A stretch of DNA of 64,000 bases, taken from Holacanthus passer (Eukaryota; Chordata; Actinopteri; Pomacanthidae). Location of the stretch: NCBI GenBank assembly GCA_025331565.1, contig JAFREQ010000045.1:1240001-1304000 (forward strand). The letters run 5' to 3'. The notes under the pieces were generated by a model that ran no database searches, had not been told where the DNA came from, and worked only from the letters and a program-made list of their open reading frames with translations. Both the position numbers and the translations under genes were made by a program. Shown here piece after piece: positions 1 to 12,100 of this stretch; position 1 is the first letter of the stretch; every line of letters begins with the position of its first letter.

Positions 1-151
1 TAGCCGATGCCTACAATTTGTGGGAAGATCCAAACAATAACAACGAGTCTTATCTGTGTTTGAAAGCCACGCACTTAGGCACGACTATTGTGGTAATCGT
101 GGGAGTCATTAATATAGAGCCATGCTTTTTTAATTTCAGTGTTCTTTGTAC

Positions 152-3100
152 CTGCCACTCTCCTCTGTGGGGTCCTTCTCATCGATGACTGCAATCGCCA
201 CCAATTTGCCTGAGGTGGCAGACAGGGATTACAAATCACAATCACACACACACACACACACACACAAAAAGAGAGAGTGAAGACAATGGCGGGCAGATAA
301 GAGGCTCTGGAGGAGACGAATCACCTCTCGACAGGGGAAAAGAAAGAAAGAGGCACCGAGAGCGCTTTATTCATTCATCACTCAAACACTGAGCTAGCTT
401 AGGCATTCTACTTGGTTTAACAGGAAACAAGTGGTCACTTTCTGGTAGAGGAGCTATTTCAGTGCCATTCAAAACCTAAACCTACTACATGACAAATAGG
501 TCTACTTTAAAAAAAAAACTGTTACACAACTTAAAAAAGGTCTGTTACTCAGATGTGTATGGTTTGAGAAGAGAAACCCCTTGTTGCTTGGATGAGAGTA
601 CCAGCCTGCCCCCTGGTGGTCACTGATGGTGGTTATGTGGTAAAGTTCAGGTTATGTAAAGACTGGACAACCTGGCATCATGAAAAAGAATAAGCTTGAT
701 CAGTTTTTGGTGTGATTGTGACTCTCTTTCACTGTGAAAGAACCAAAATACTTTACTTAAGATTTAAAAAGTTTAGTGTCTCTGTTAAAAGGGTTGTTTG
801 TGCTGTGGTTATCAGAGATATTATCCACCCTCTGCCCCTGAAGAAAAGCCATCAAATGTTCCCGCCCACCACAAAGAAAACAAAACTGTTGCACTGAGAA
901 TCTGTCAAACAGACTTTGTTTTCATGAGCTCTTAATCCTCGCCTCTGTCTGCGCGCTGTCCTTTAAGTTTGGACCGATAAATAGATCTAAATTACATCTT
1001 CAGACTCACAGACTATTCATTGATTTTGCTTACACTCGTGTTTGGAGTTCTGTGTCAGCGTGACTTACGATGTGTGTGATGGGGCTTTTAGAGCATTAAA
1101 ACGTCACTCCGCCACTCCACAATGAGCCCCAGTGCATGAAACCTGATACTTGATTGAAAAGCCTTCAGAGATGAGGCTGTTTGTACTGTTTTCACAAATT
1201 CGCTTCGATCTAAACTCTGCTAAGTTATTGTAACAGACTGAAGTCACACACTATGCCGTCTCTAATCAATTACACATGGTTTATCCAATTAAGATGCTTT
1301 GTGACTGTTTTGTGTTCAGAACAACCAACACTAGACAGCAAATGGGATATAAATGAGTCAAAAACTGACTATGAGCAGCAACGAGTGTAAGCAAAACCCA
1401 ACAGCTGGGCATCACTGATCTCAGTAAACTGCACATGAAAAGGTAAAATACTGTATCTAATATTAGAAAGCACAGCTTATTCAGCACAGAACATCCATTT
1501 GCTGCCTTTAAGAGACAGTTCCACTCACTTTCCTGCGGGAGACAATGTGTATGTACATTAAAGCAAGTAGAGAAACATGGTCGAAATCCAGAGGGAATCT
1601 TTTTTTTTTTTTATCACAGCCTCAATAATACTGATATTTTTACATCATTTGGCAAGAGCAGCTGCAAAATGTTTGATTTTTAATTATAAAGTCATCATGT
1701 GGTAGATTGGATATTTGGGGGTGGGGAGCTAAATATTAGAGATGTTAGTGTGAAATAGAATTAAGGAGGCAGGCTGAGTAAAGCTGTGTGCATAGCGCTG
1801 ATGCACTTCCAATTATCTAATATGCTGGTACTCATTCGGTAATTTAACTATTGAGTTTGGTTCCATCATCATTAAGAGGAAAAAGGACTCAAAAAATAAA
1901 AATAAATGCCAAAAAAACACTCACAATTAACAGCTATTTAACATATTTAAAAAGAAACTAGGGCTGAAATGACAAGTTGATTGATGTGTTACTTTCATCT
2001 GTAACTATTTTGATAATCCTTTGATTTCTTTTTTTTTAAGCAAAAATGCAAAACATTTCCTATTTCGAACTTCTCAAATGTGGGGATTCACTTTGTCTTA
2101 TGTGACAGAAAACTTGCTCAGACAAAACAAGACAAGAAAAATAATCAGCAAATTAATTGAATTTAAAAAAATATTGTTGCAGCAAATTAAACTATACCTT
2201 TGTAATATGACTATCATATGAATTATTTATAGTTATGATTCGATACATTTTGCAGAGTAATACACATAAAACCCCGGCAAATCACCCCTGAAAATTAGTA
2301 AACTGCAGTTTGGGAGAAAACATATTATGGATGACAGATGCTGCGCATACGCCACCTGTTTCTCCAAGCTCATATAGTGTAAAGCCATCAATCTGGAGGT
2401 ATCCTTGGAAGCGCTCCTTGTTCACCCATGATGACAAACTATTATCTTCATACTCTGCAACACAGAGAGACACAGAATCCTTCAGAGGCAGGAGCACACA
2501 AAAAAAGCACATTGACATTCAGCGCACAACCTGTCTATATTAAAAGCAAAGTAGAACAGCGTATTGATGCCTGGATTGTAAGAAGATCACAGTGTTTACC
2601 AGCTGTCCGCTCTCCGGGGAATAAAGAGCAGGACACAAGCTGAGCGTTCACTGACAGAGGTCAGCTAAACACTGATCAGAAACTGTTTTGACATAGGGCT
2701 GCCTCTGGGTTAAGCAGTCCAGGAGGCTATTTTGGATGTGAAACAGCAAAATGGATTGTGACTCAGTGAGCAGATTGGCAATCAATTCAAAGGTATCAGT
2801 TTGGTTGTAGAGACACACTAAAAGAACATGTTGTCCAGCCTGCATTGTCCACAATAAGTACGTTGTAAAAGATTAATTTATTATTTATCAAATAGCCAGT
2901 CGGTTGTTTTCACTCACAACAGATGCTTCTTTCTGGGATGTGGTCTCACCTGACCTCATTTTCACAACTATTGTTATACCTTTCTATTTTAACACATTTG
3001 GTTGGTAAAATTATTCTCCACACATACGTACATTCATTTTCAGGACACAGATTTGGCAGATTTTTACACATTTGGAGCAAATGCATAATTCAGCAGACGC

Positions 3101-6100
3101 ATTAAGAAAAAAGAAGTAAAATAAAAGATTGCTTTCTGAATATGAACCACATGTTGTTGCTACCCTAACATCTGGAGGCAACATGCAGACGAGAACCAGA
3201 GTCTTTCCTGCAGGGTATAAATAGGGTGTAGTGAACAACTCTGTTTTCTCCGACTGAGAGAGGCTACAGGATGCACATAATTGATGTCAAATGTAGCCGG
3301 GACCTCATTATGACATGTTAATAAGTTATCATGACCTTTCTGCTACCATTACAATAATTACAAGAACACTGATGACTTTTACATGGTTCTTAAGCTGCGG
3401 GGCCCCAAAGGAGTCGGGAGCAGAATACCGAACATGACAACCAAAAACCTGAACACGTTTTTAAGACCCCAAGGTCGTGCAATGCAATACACTCCATTTC
3501 TCAGTGCTGCTGCTGTGCAAAGGCAGAGCAACGTTGCTGTTACGGCTGCTGAGTCAGTCAATTTGGTAGGCATTCCAGAGAGTTCTTTCCACAGATGTTT
3601 TGGCTTTATAGACAGCACGCAGCTGCCCGACTCGCTTTTCCCAGAAGCGAGAGAGAGCGCTGAAGGCCCCATACTGGGATCCTACAGCCTGATGAACCTC
3701 TACACCAAGTGAACCCGCTTCACCTTGAAACAAATTATAGCTGCTCTCTTCCTGGGCGCCAACCTCGCAATCTCCATGCTGTCCTACAGGAGGCTGTCAG
3801 CCCAGAGTTCACACAGCGGGAGACAGAAGACAAAGATGAGCGGCAGGAGGGGGAATAGAAACAGACAGTGGGAGGAGTGAGGATGATCCAGTGTCAGAGT
3901 TTTGAGCGAAACAAGGAGGCAGCTGTGACACATCTCAAGGATGGAGGTTAATGGCACAGAAGACCTCCAAGATGATGCAAATGGAGTAGAAACAAAAGCA
4001 GTGTGAGAAACACAGAAAAGAGGGTGGTAGGAGGTAGGTAACATCATCATGTCAAGATAATTCAAACAGGGCAAGGCAGAGGATGAAAAGATTAATGTAT
4101 TTAACAGTGAAAGAAAGCATTTTCTTACAATATTGAAAAAAGGCTCACAATGAAAATGTCAACATGCTGATGTTAAGCAGGTATAATGTTTGTCATCTTA
4201 GCTTAGCATGTTAGCATACAAACATTTACTGATTAGCATTAAACCCAAAGTTCAGCTGAGGCCGACAGAAACGTAATTGGTTTGACAGGCATTTTGCCCT
4301 AAACACAACTATCGGACAAATTTAAAGTTTCACCTGATAATGGTGCAATATGAAAAACCAGGGGATCACCAAAGTTCATCCTCTGGAGACAACAAATATC
4401 TGTACCAAATTTCATGGCAATCCATCAGATGTTGTTGAGAGATTTCACTCAAAACCAAAAATGCCAACCTCATGCTGCCACTTTACATAAAGTCAACGGA
4501 TCACTAAAATCAGATGGATTAATTCTCTGGGGACCATAAATGTGGGCACAAAATTTCATACAATTCATTCAATAGATGCTGTGATATTTCAGTCTGCACC
4601 AAAGTGGTAGACCGCTCAAGTTATTCCAACCAAATGTTTGGCATAACTTGGAAATTAAATGGCAACAACAACAACATAACCATATAATAACACAGTGGGG
4701 ATATTACATGTGTGGGAAACACTTCCGGCCACTTATTGCACTATTCATCAGCATGTCATCCACACTGACCTCCTCGTCTTTGCCAATTCAAATAACCAAT
4801 GAAGTGAACACTGTCCATGTGTGCCGCCAGTGTGTTATCACCTTTTTTAAGTGTGATCTCATCCTGTCGTTGCATTCATGGACCGTTAATCAGCCTGTCA
4901 TTCAAGCACAGTAAACACAGGCAAAATAGTGCTGCCTCACAGCTGGCTGTGTTATATGCCTTTCCATACAAGGAGTGCTGAGGCCAAACAAAAAACCACT
5001 GACTAACCATAAACTAATGTGTATTAACGCTCAAAAAGGATGTTTGAAGACACAATCCTGCCAAAAGAAGCATCTGCAAATAGTGCACAGTGTAGAATAA
5101 CAAACACGCTCATTACATTTTTCTGTCTTCTTACGGCACCAACATGAAGCCCAGTAGATTTCACTGCACGCTCACAATGATCAAATCCATTTAGCTCTTG
5201 AAGCACAATAACAATGCAGACCTGTACAGCAGTATGAAACTGAGGATTTTGAGCTATTAAATATGCATAAGCCTCTGTGCTGTACTATATTTTAACAGCA
5301 CTCTTCAAAGGGGATGCCGCTGTTTGTGATGTGCACTAAACCAATCAAAGCTCGACAACAATTCGTCAAATATCATCTCACACAAAGCGAGAAGCCGATA
5401 TGGGACAGTGTGGCTTTGCTCAATGGCATCAATTCTTTAAAGAGACAAGACAGGCCTGCATGTGCACTGAATTTCTAATTAGTATTTTTAGAATCTGCAT
5501 CTTCACAGAACACATACATAAACAGGGGGAGACATGATAAAAGTTGCTTGTATATTCTGGGGACTGCTGGTCTCAGTAGGTGGTGGATAAAAACAATGTG
5601 TGTTACATACACACGCTTGAATAAAGATCATAGTCTGCCATAAAACATGTCACTGTGTGCCTATGCAAATGTGTCTCCGAAGTTCAGCCAAATAACATTT
5701 GATAAAAAGTTGTCTGACAGACCATCATGCAAAGCGATTGTCACAGAAAACCACATAAGGTGCCTCAGTCTTATTTATCCATCATCCATTAATCCAACAT
5801 CCAGTCAGTGGATTTTCAATGAGACCAGTCCTCTGAGAAACACAGCACAGCACAACACAGCTGGAGGCAAACCAGACGCTGAGGACCATAGGTGGTAAAA
5901 ATGGGAACAGACATGAGTGGAGGAATGTATTTTTTGCTGTCATTGTAGGTGAGTGCTTAATGAGCTACACTCTAAATATTTTTCATCCATTTTTACCAAC
6001 AAAATCCGATAAGAGTGTTTTTCCCTCTATAATTTCTAGGTGCTTGAAAGGGAAAGGAGAAACCCGCCATGTGAGGAAGGACACGGCCATGTCATTTTGC

Positions 6101-9100
6101 CATGCTGCTCAGCGTCTCGGTCCTTGACAAGCTTAATACGCTGTCACCATGGCAATGCTAGATATTCACCACATCCTCCGTATCAAGGTCCTGGAGGACT
6201 CTGCAGAGTGTGGAGTTTTTGTCATCAGCGTCCAATGTGGCGAGCCCCTCCTGCTGCGATTCTGGTGCAGGAAGCCCCCCTTCTGTAATGGTCAGGTGGA
6301 GCAGACGGATGTGAACTGGAAGACGGCGGCAGAGATGGATTTTGTTCTCCGGGCGCTACACCGTGTCCCAAACCTGCCCAACAGCCACTACTGGGGCCCG
6401 TTTGTGTTGGCATTGTGCCTTGATGCTCTGCCCTTCCGCTTCCGCCTCCCAGCTGAGGCCCACAGTGGCAGCAAAATACAAGACATCATGGAGCAATGTG
6501 GTGAACTCACATTGTTGCGGTGAGAAGCTTCAAATTGCGCAAAAGACATAAAAGCTCCTCTAAACCTCTTCTGTCAAGTCTGATTGTTTTGCAGAGACTT
6601 GACGGCTGCTTCAGTGATTCAGATTTTTGTTTTAAATGCCTGTATGTTCGCTACCAGCTCTGCACTGGTTTCTTTGGCTTAAACTGTGGTCTCTCACAGT
6701 CATCCACCCTGGCCTGCTATGCATGTCCGCCCAAAGAAAAACCACCACAACATCACTGGCCTCACCGCACACACAATAGTGGGCAGAGCCCTGGGTGCTT
6801 TATGATGGGCCAAGCACACCATAACTCAGTGTGGTGAGGAAGATGAAAGAACAGCAGCAGGGATGGCGAAAGCTAGAGGAACACAGCTCGAGAAAACAAG
6901 GATTTCAGCAAAGGAAAGAGGAAGAAGGAAGAGGAGCAGTACACAAACAGCACCCTACTGGCCCCTTTATTAATTTCTTACAACCTTTTATGACTAATTG
7001 AACAAAACAGCCCCAAAACAAACAGTGGATGAAGACAGGGTAACACAGCACTCACCATCATAAGTAAAGTAGCCTCCGTCCTTAAAGACCACAACCGCCG
7101 GAAGCTCTGGCAAAGTTATGGACTGTTGAAAACACAAAAGATACTTAATTTAAGACTGTCAGCAGCAGGGCTTTGCAGCAAACTTCTACTTGTTTGAATC
7201 CTGCAAACACAGCATGGTACCTGTACATGCACTTATGGGAAGATGATGCTAAAAGAAGGTAATTATTTACTTTACTTCAGTATAGAAAACTAACAAGGAT
7301 AGAAACAAGAGTTGTCAATAACGTGATGAAAAATGATGTGATTTCTTTCTTCTTTTTCCTCAAAAGCTGAAAAATTCCTGTGCCAAGTTCTTGTTAACTT
7401 TTACAGAGGAGCAAAAGAAAGCATTCTGACTGAAAACATTACAAACTGGCATCATGGGAGGTGCATGGATACTAAAAAACAATACCCACTCAGGCACAGT
7501 CTGTTTACCCTGCTGTCGTCTGGCAAGCGATACAGAAGTATCTGCTGTCGTACCACCAGACTAAAGAGCAGCTTCTTTCCTCAGGCTGTGAGATTCCTCA
7601 ATACTTCCTCCATACTCCACCATAAATAATAGTTTATTTTTATGACTTATTTATTCATTCATTTATATAATTTTTATATACAGGGACTACACAGCATTTC
7701 AGCATACAACCCTGTGTTGGAGAATGATAAATAAATGAACCTTATATCTTGAAATTCAAAAGGATGCATAATCAATGAATTACCTCTGGAAAGACTTCCT
7801 CTGAAGCCGAGAAGAAGTAAGTGTAGACAATGAGCTCAGATGCTACGTCGTTGTACTTCTCCTGCAACAGTAAATAGGTCTTTTAGCATTTACAATTAGA
7901 AAGGCTGAGTCACTAGAAGGTAAGAGACACAACCTCTGCTTTGTTAAAACAGCAACAGCAGCAGAGCAGTGCTTCTTTCATTCAATCAATATACAGTTTT
8001 AGCATGCGGTCATTCTGAAAAACCTGGGACTAAAACAGCCATCTTGAGTCATGTCTGGGTGATACAAATAGTGCTTACTTTGAGGGGAGACTCCCCACCG
8101 ACATACACAAAAAGCACATCATGCCGTTTCATCATGTGCTCAAACATCTGCTTGCTGGGAAGTGCCCGGACGGCCGGTCTGGAGAGAAATAAAACCTCCA
8201 GATTAGTTCAATTCAATGAGTAAAACACTATTCCACACACAATTGGCACATATGTGATGTGATGTAATAACTGATGTAAAAGCTCTAACAATTTGGAGTT
8301 TTTGATTTCTGTGCTCGCGGCACCACCTAGTGGAAATTCAACAACTGTGCAGCCATGCACTAAAGTCAAGAGCCAAGCTTTTGATCAAGCCCTCTGTCAC
8401 GGATCTAGCTTGATTTCCCTCAAGGAGGGGAAATCTGTCAGGCTCAGTTGATATAGTGGTTTAAAATGGAGCATCAGAGGAGGAATCCATTGAACTATGA
8501 AACAAATATGGTCTGCATTGATAAGCTTGCTTGGATGGTTCTTATGGACACATGCATGTGTTCCCTTTGAAACAAGGGAAGTTCTATTTATTTATCAGTC
8601 TACTGTCATTTCATTTTAAAGTGACCGAAGGCTGTGACTTACCCTGCCACCCTGTTGGCAAACTCTACAATATCATCTTTTGTCCTTGGTCCCTTGTAAT
8701 TATAGGCAAGATCACCCTTTAACCTGAGAAGGAGAGACAGAAATAAAACAAGCGTGAAAGACGGATACATTAATTATAAAACCATTCAGTACCAACTCAT
8801 TGTTCTGTGCAGAGAAGACACGGATTGAAACATTCATGTGCAAACAAAATGAAATGTAAATTAACTGTGTGACATTGAACTTTGCATTCAGGGTAAAAAA
8901 AAAAACCTCATTCAGTGAAAAGTATTACAGCAGAAGCAAAGTAAATTGTTTGATTAGTCAGTCAATAGAAAATTAATCAGCATCTATTTGAACAATCGAT
9001 TAATTGATTTAGTTGTTTAATCAAGCAAAAAAGGAAAATATTAGCGAGTTCCTGCTTCTCAAATGTGAACACTTGGTGCTTGTCTCTGTTTAATACACTC

Positions 9101-12100
9101 ATTGGCCACTGATACTGGCTAAGTGTTAGATTTTGCCCCACAGTCTTGGATTCAACAAGGTGCTGGAAACATTCTTTAAAGATTCTGCTCCAAGCTGATA
9201 TGATAACACCAATCACATGCCAAAGGTGCTCCGTTGGATTGAGATGGTGTCCATAAAGGAATGCACATCGTCAGCAATAACACTCAGGTAGGCTGCGGCA
9301 TTTGAACAATGCCTGGTTTGTATTAAGGGACTTAATGTGTGCCAAGAAAATATTCCCTACTCTGTTACACTACCACCATTAGTTTGAACTGCTAACACAA
9401 GCCAGGATGGATTAATGTTGTTTACTCCAAATTCAAAGCCCTTCATCTGCATGTGGCAGCGGAAATCGAGATTCGTTTTTCCAATCTTCCACTGTCCAGT
9501 TTGGTGAGTCAGTGCCCACTGTAGCCTCAGCTGACAGGATTAGAACCTGGTGTGGCTGCATTAGCACATCCACTTCATGGTTTGTTGTGTGTTCAGAGAT
9601 GCTCTTCTGCACGGTGATATTATAGCATATGGTTATCTGTCTTAATGTCACCTTCCTGTCATCTTAAACCAGTCTGGCCATTCTCCTCTGACTTCTCTCT
9701 TAAACAAAGCATATTCACCCATAAAACCACCTCTCACTGGATGTTTCCCAAACATTTCTCTGTAAACTCTAGAAACTACTATACAGGGGATCAGCAGTTT
9801 CTGTGACACTCAAACCATCCTGTCTGGCACCAGCTGTCAGTGGTCAAAGTCACTTAGATCACATTTCTCCCCAATTCTATTGTTTAGTCTGAAAAGCAAC
9901 TGAACCTCTTGACCAAGTCTGCATGCTCTGCTGCCAAATGATGGCTGAATAGATATTTGCATTAACAAGCAGGTGTACCTAATAAAGTGGCAAATGAGTG
10001 TGTCATTATAAAGAGAATATGTTTGTGTTTGGGTATTTGAAGAAATCAACTGGGGCTGTCAAATTTATCAGAGGCATTTTTCACAAGTTTTTTTTAGGTT
10101 TCGTACACTAGACAATTAGGAGAGTTGAGAAATAATTGTCAGATTCATCAATAAGGAAAATATGAATTCGTTGCAGCCCCATATAGATAAGTGCTGTCTT
10201 TATTGGACTACAGTCTGTGCCTGACATCTGAGCATGGCAAACACAACCTGCCTTAGATCTTCTGAAACAGCAAATCCACCAGGGAAAGCTTCATTCATCA
10301 CAAAGGTCAACTTAATCTAAATCATGGCACCTCTAATGATAAAACAAAACAAATGAATGTTCCTAACTGAGATCCGGCCTAGGAAACTGCTGGAGTCGAG
10401 CTCCTCCAACAAGCAGAATGCATTAAGGATTACAAAGGTTGCATCAGCCCACAGAGCTTAATGAACTCAGGGGGAAACAGAACTCTAAATCAAGGCTGCC
10501 TCTGTCTCCCAGGGAGGTATCTCGTGTTCTTCGATGGATGTTTCATCACTTTCTTGGTTTAATGTTATGAACCCTGCCGCGATCCTGTGGCAGTCTCCCA
10601 AATGAGATTGATGAAACTAAATGGGGAGCCCATTATGGCAGCATGCAGATAAATGATTCTGTTTCAAATACATGGAGGAAACTCTGCCATGTAAGATGAT
10701 CATTTCTCTCAAGTCAACATGTGCTCTGCTGTTGAGCAGCTGGCGTCTACCTAAATTCATTAATTTTATATAAAAAATGTCACATGCGCTACAAGGGGAA
10801 AAAATGTACATGGGGAAAAATCAGTGGAACTAGCTCACAAGTGGAATAGTATCAAACACTCTTGATTTGTTAATCAATATATCACAAGATTAACTGATGT
10901 GTTTTGGGACATACCTGAAAAATTAAAATATATGAAAGCGGCAAATGTAAAATTAAATTGCTAAAGCTGATTTTAAACACAGTTTGTCACACAGGAAATG
11001 TATAATTAAAACAACCAGGGGTGACAAAACTAATAAAAATTAAGCTCAAAAGGTGTGAACAGAGTTTGTCATTTAGCTATGCCTTAAGGACACAACAACA
11101 ACACCTTGTTCCCTCCTGAATAAATCATCTAAGGGCATCTCAACAGGCCAAACCTCAAGGGAAAAAAAGACAGCAGTAGGGTAAAAGGATCCTGATAATA
11201 ACACAATACAAACTTACGTAAAGACTCTTGGGATAGCGGAGGCAATGGTGTCATGGCTACAGTAGACAATATAATACAACACCAAAACTCCACAACTACT
11301 ATGAAGTTGGATCAATGCCTCTCTGAACATTAGAAGCTTCACAGAAATAATGTAATTTGCGGATGTAGTTCATTGGACAAATTATCATACTATGTCCAGA
11401 CCCTGTACAGTAGGTCTTCACAAAAATTCAGAACATTTTCTAATCTCATACAGATTTCTATAAGCCGATTCAACGCTGCAGTGAAATGAAAATGAAAGCA
11501 ATTTGCAAAAAAAATTTTGATTCAAGTTTTGATTCAAAGGAAGCAAAAAGTAAAGCTTTGAGCGTCACTTACAGTTTTATTGTGGGGTAACCACGAACAC
11601 CAAACTCTGATGCCATTCCTGCAATACAGAAAACAAATATAAGCATTTCAAGATAATTAAAAAAATAATAATAATGTTTTAAAGAATAGTTTGACGTTGA
11701 TGATCTAACTCTCCTGTAGAATCTAATAAGTGAATTTCCTAAAATGTTGAACTATTCCTTAAAAAACCCAGTGGAATATCCAGTATTAAATGATACGTGT
11801 CCATGTATTACTCCTAAAGCATCAGTCTGCATAATTTAATGGAGTATTATTGTAATAATCAATAAAAATAATAATAAGATGTCATGATAGACATAATGCA
11901 TCCATTGTTAATGGTGCTATAAATAGAAAGCCTTGAACACACAGGGCATCGTCATGTTGTGGAACAATACAGTCAATAAGGCAGAACCTTTGTCTCCAGC
12001 ACATGAAATAATCACCTGAGGGACAAACATGCTCCAAGGGAAGACATTAAAGTGCTTCATCATCTACTCACCAGAGTAAGCAGTGGCATCCATCTTTCCT

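Noticed and set aside
3379..3712. Overlapping open frames of about 100 codons on both strands in a tmx3 intron
   Set aside because: No recognisable motif, no coding-like composition and no good splice context; the length is within what chance gives in 64 kb.
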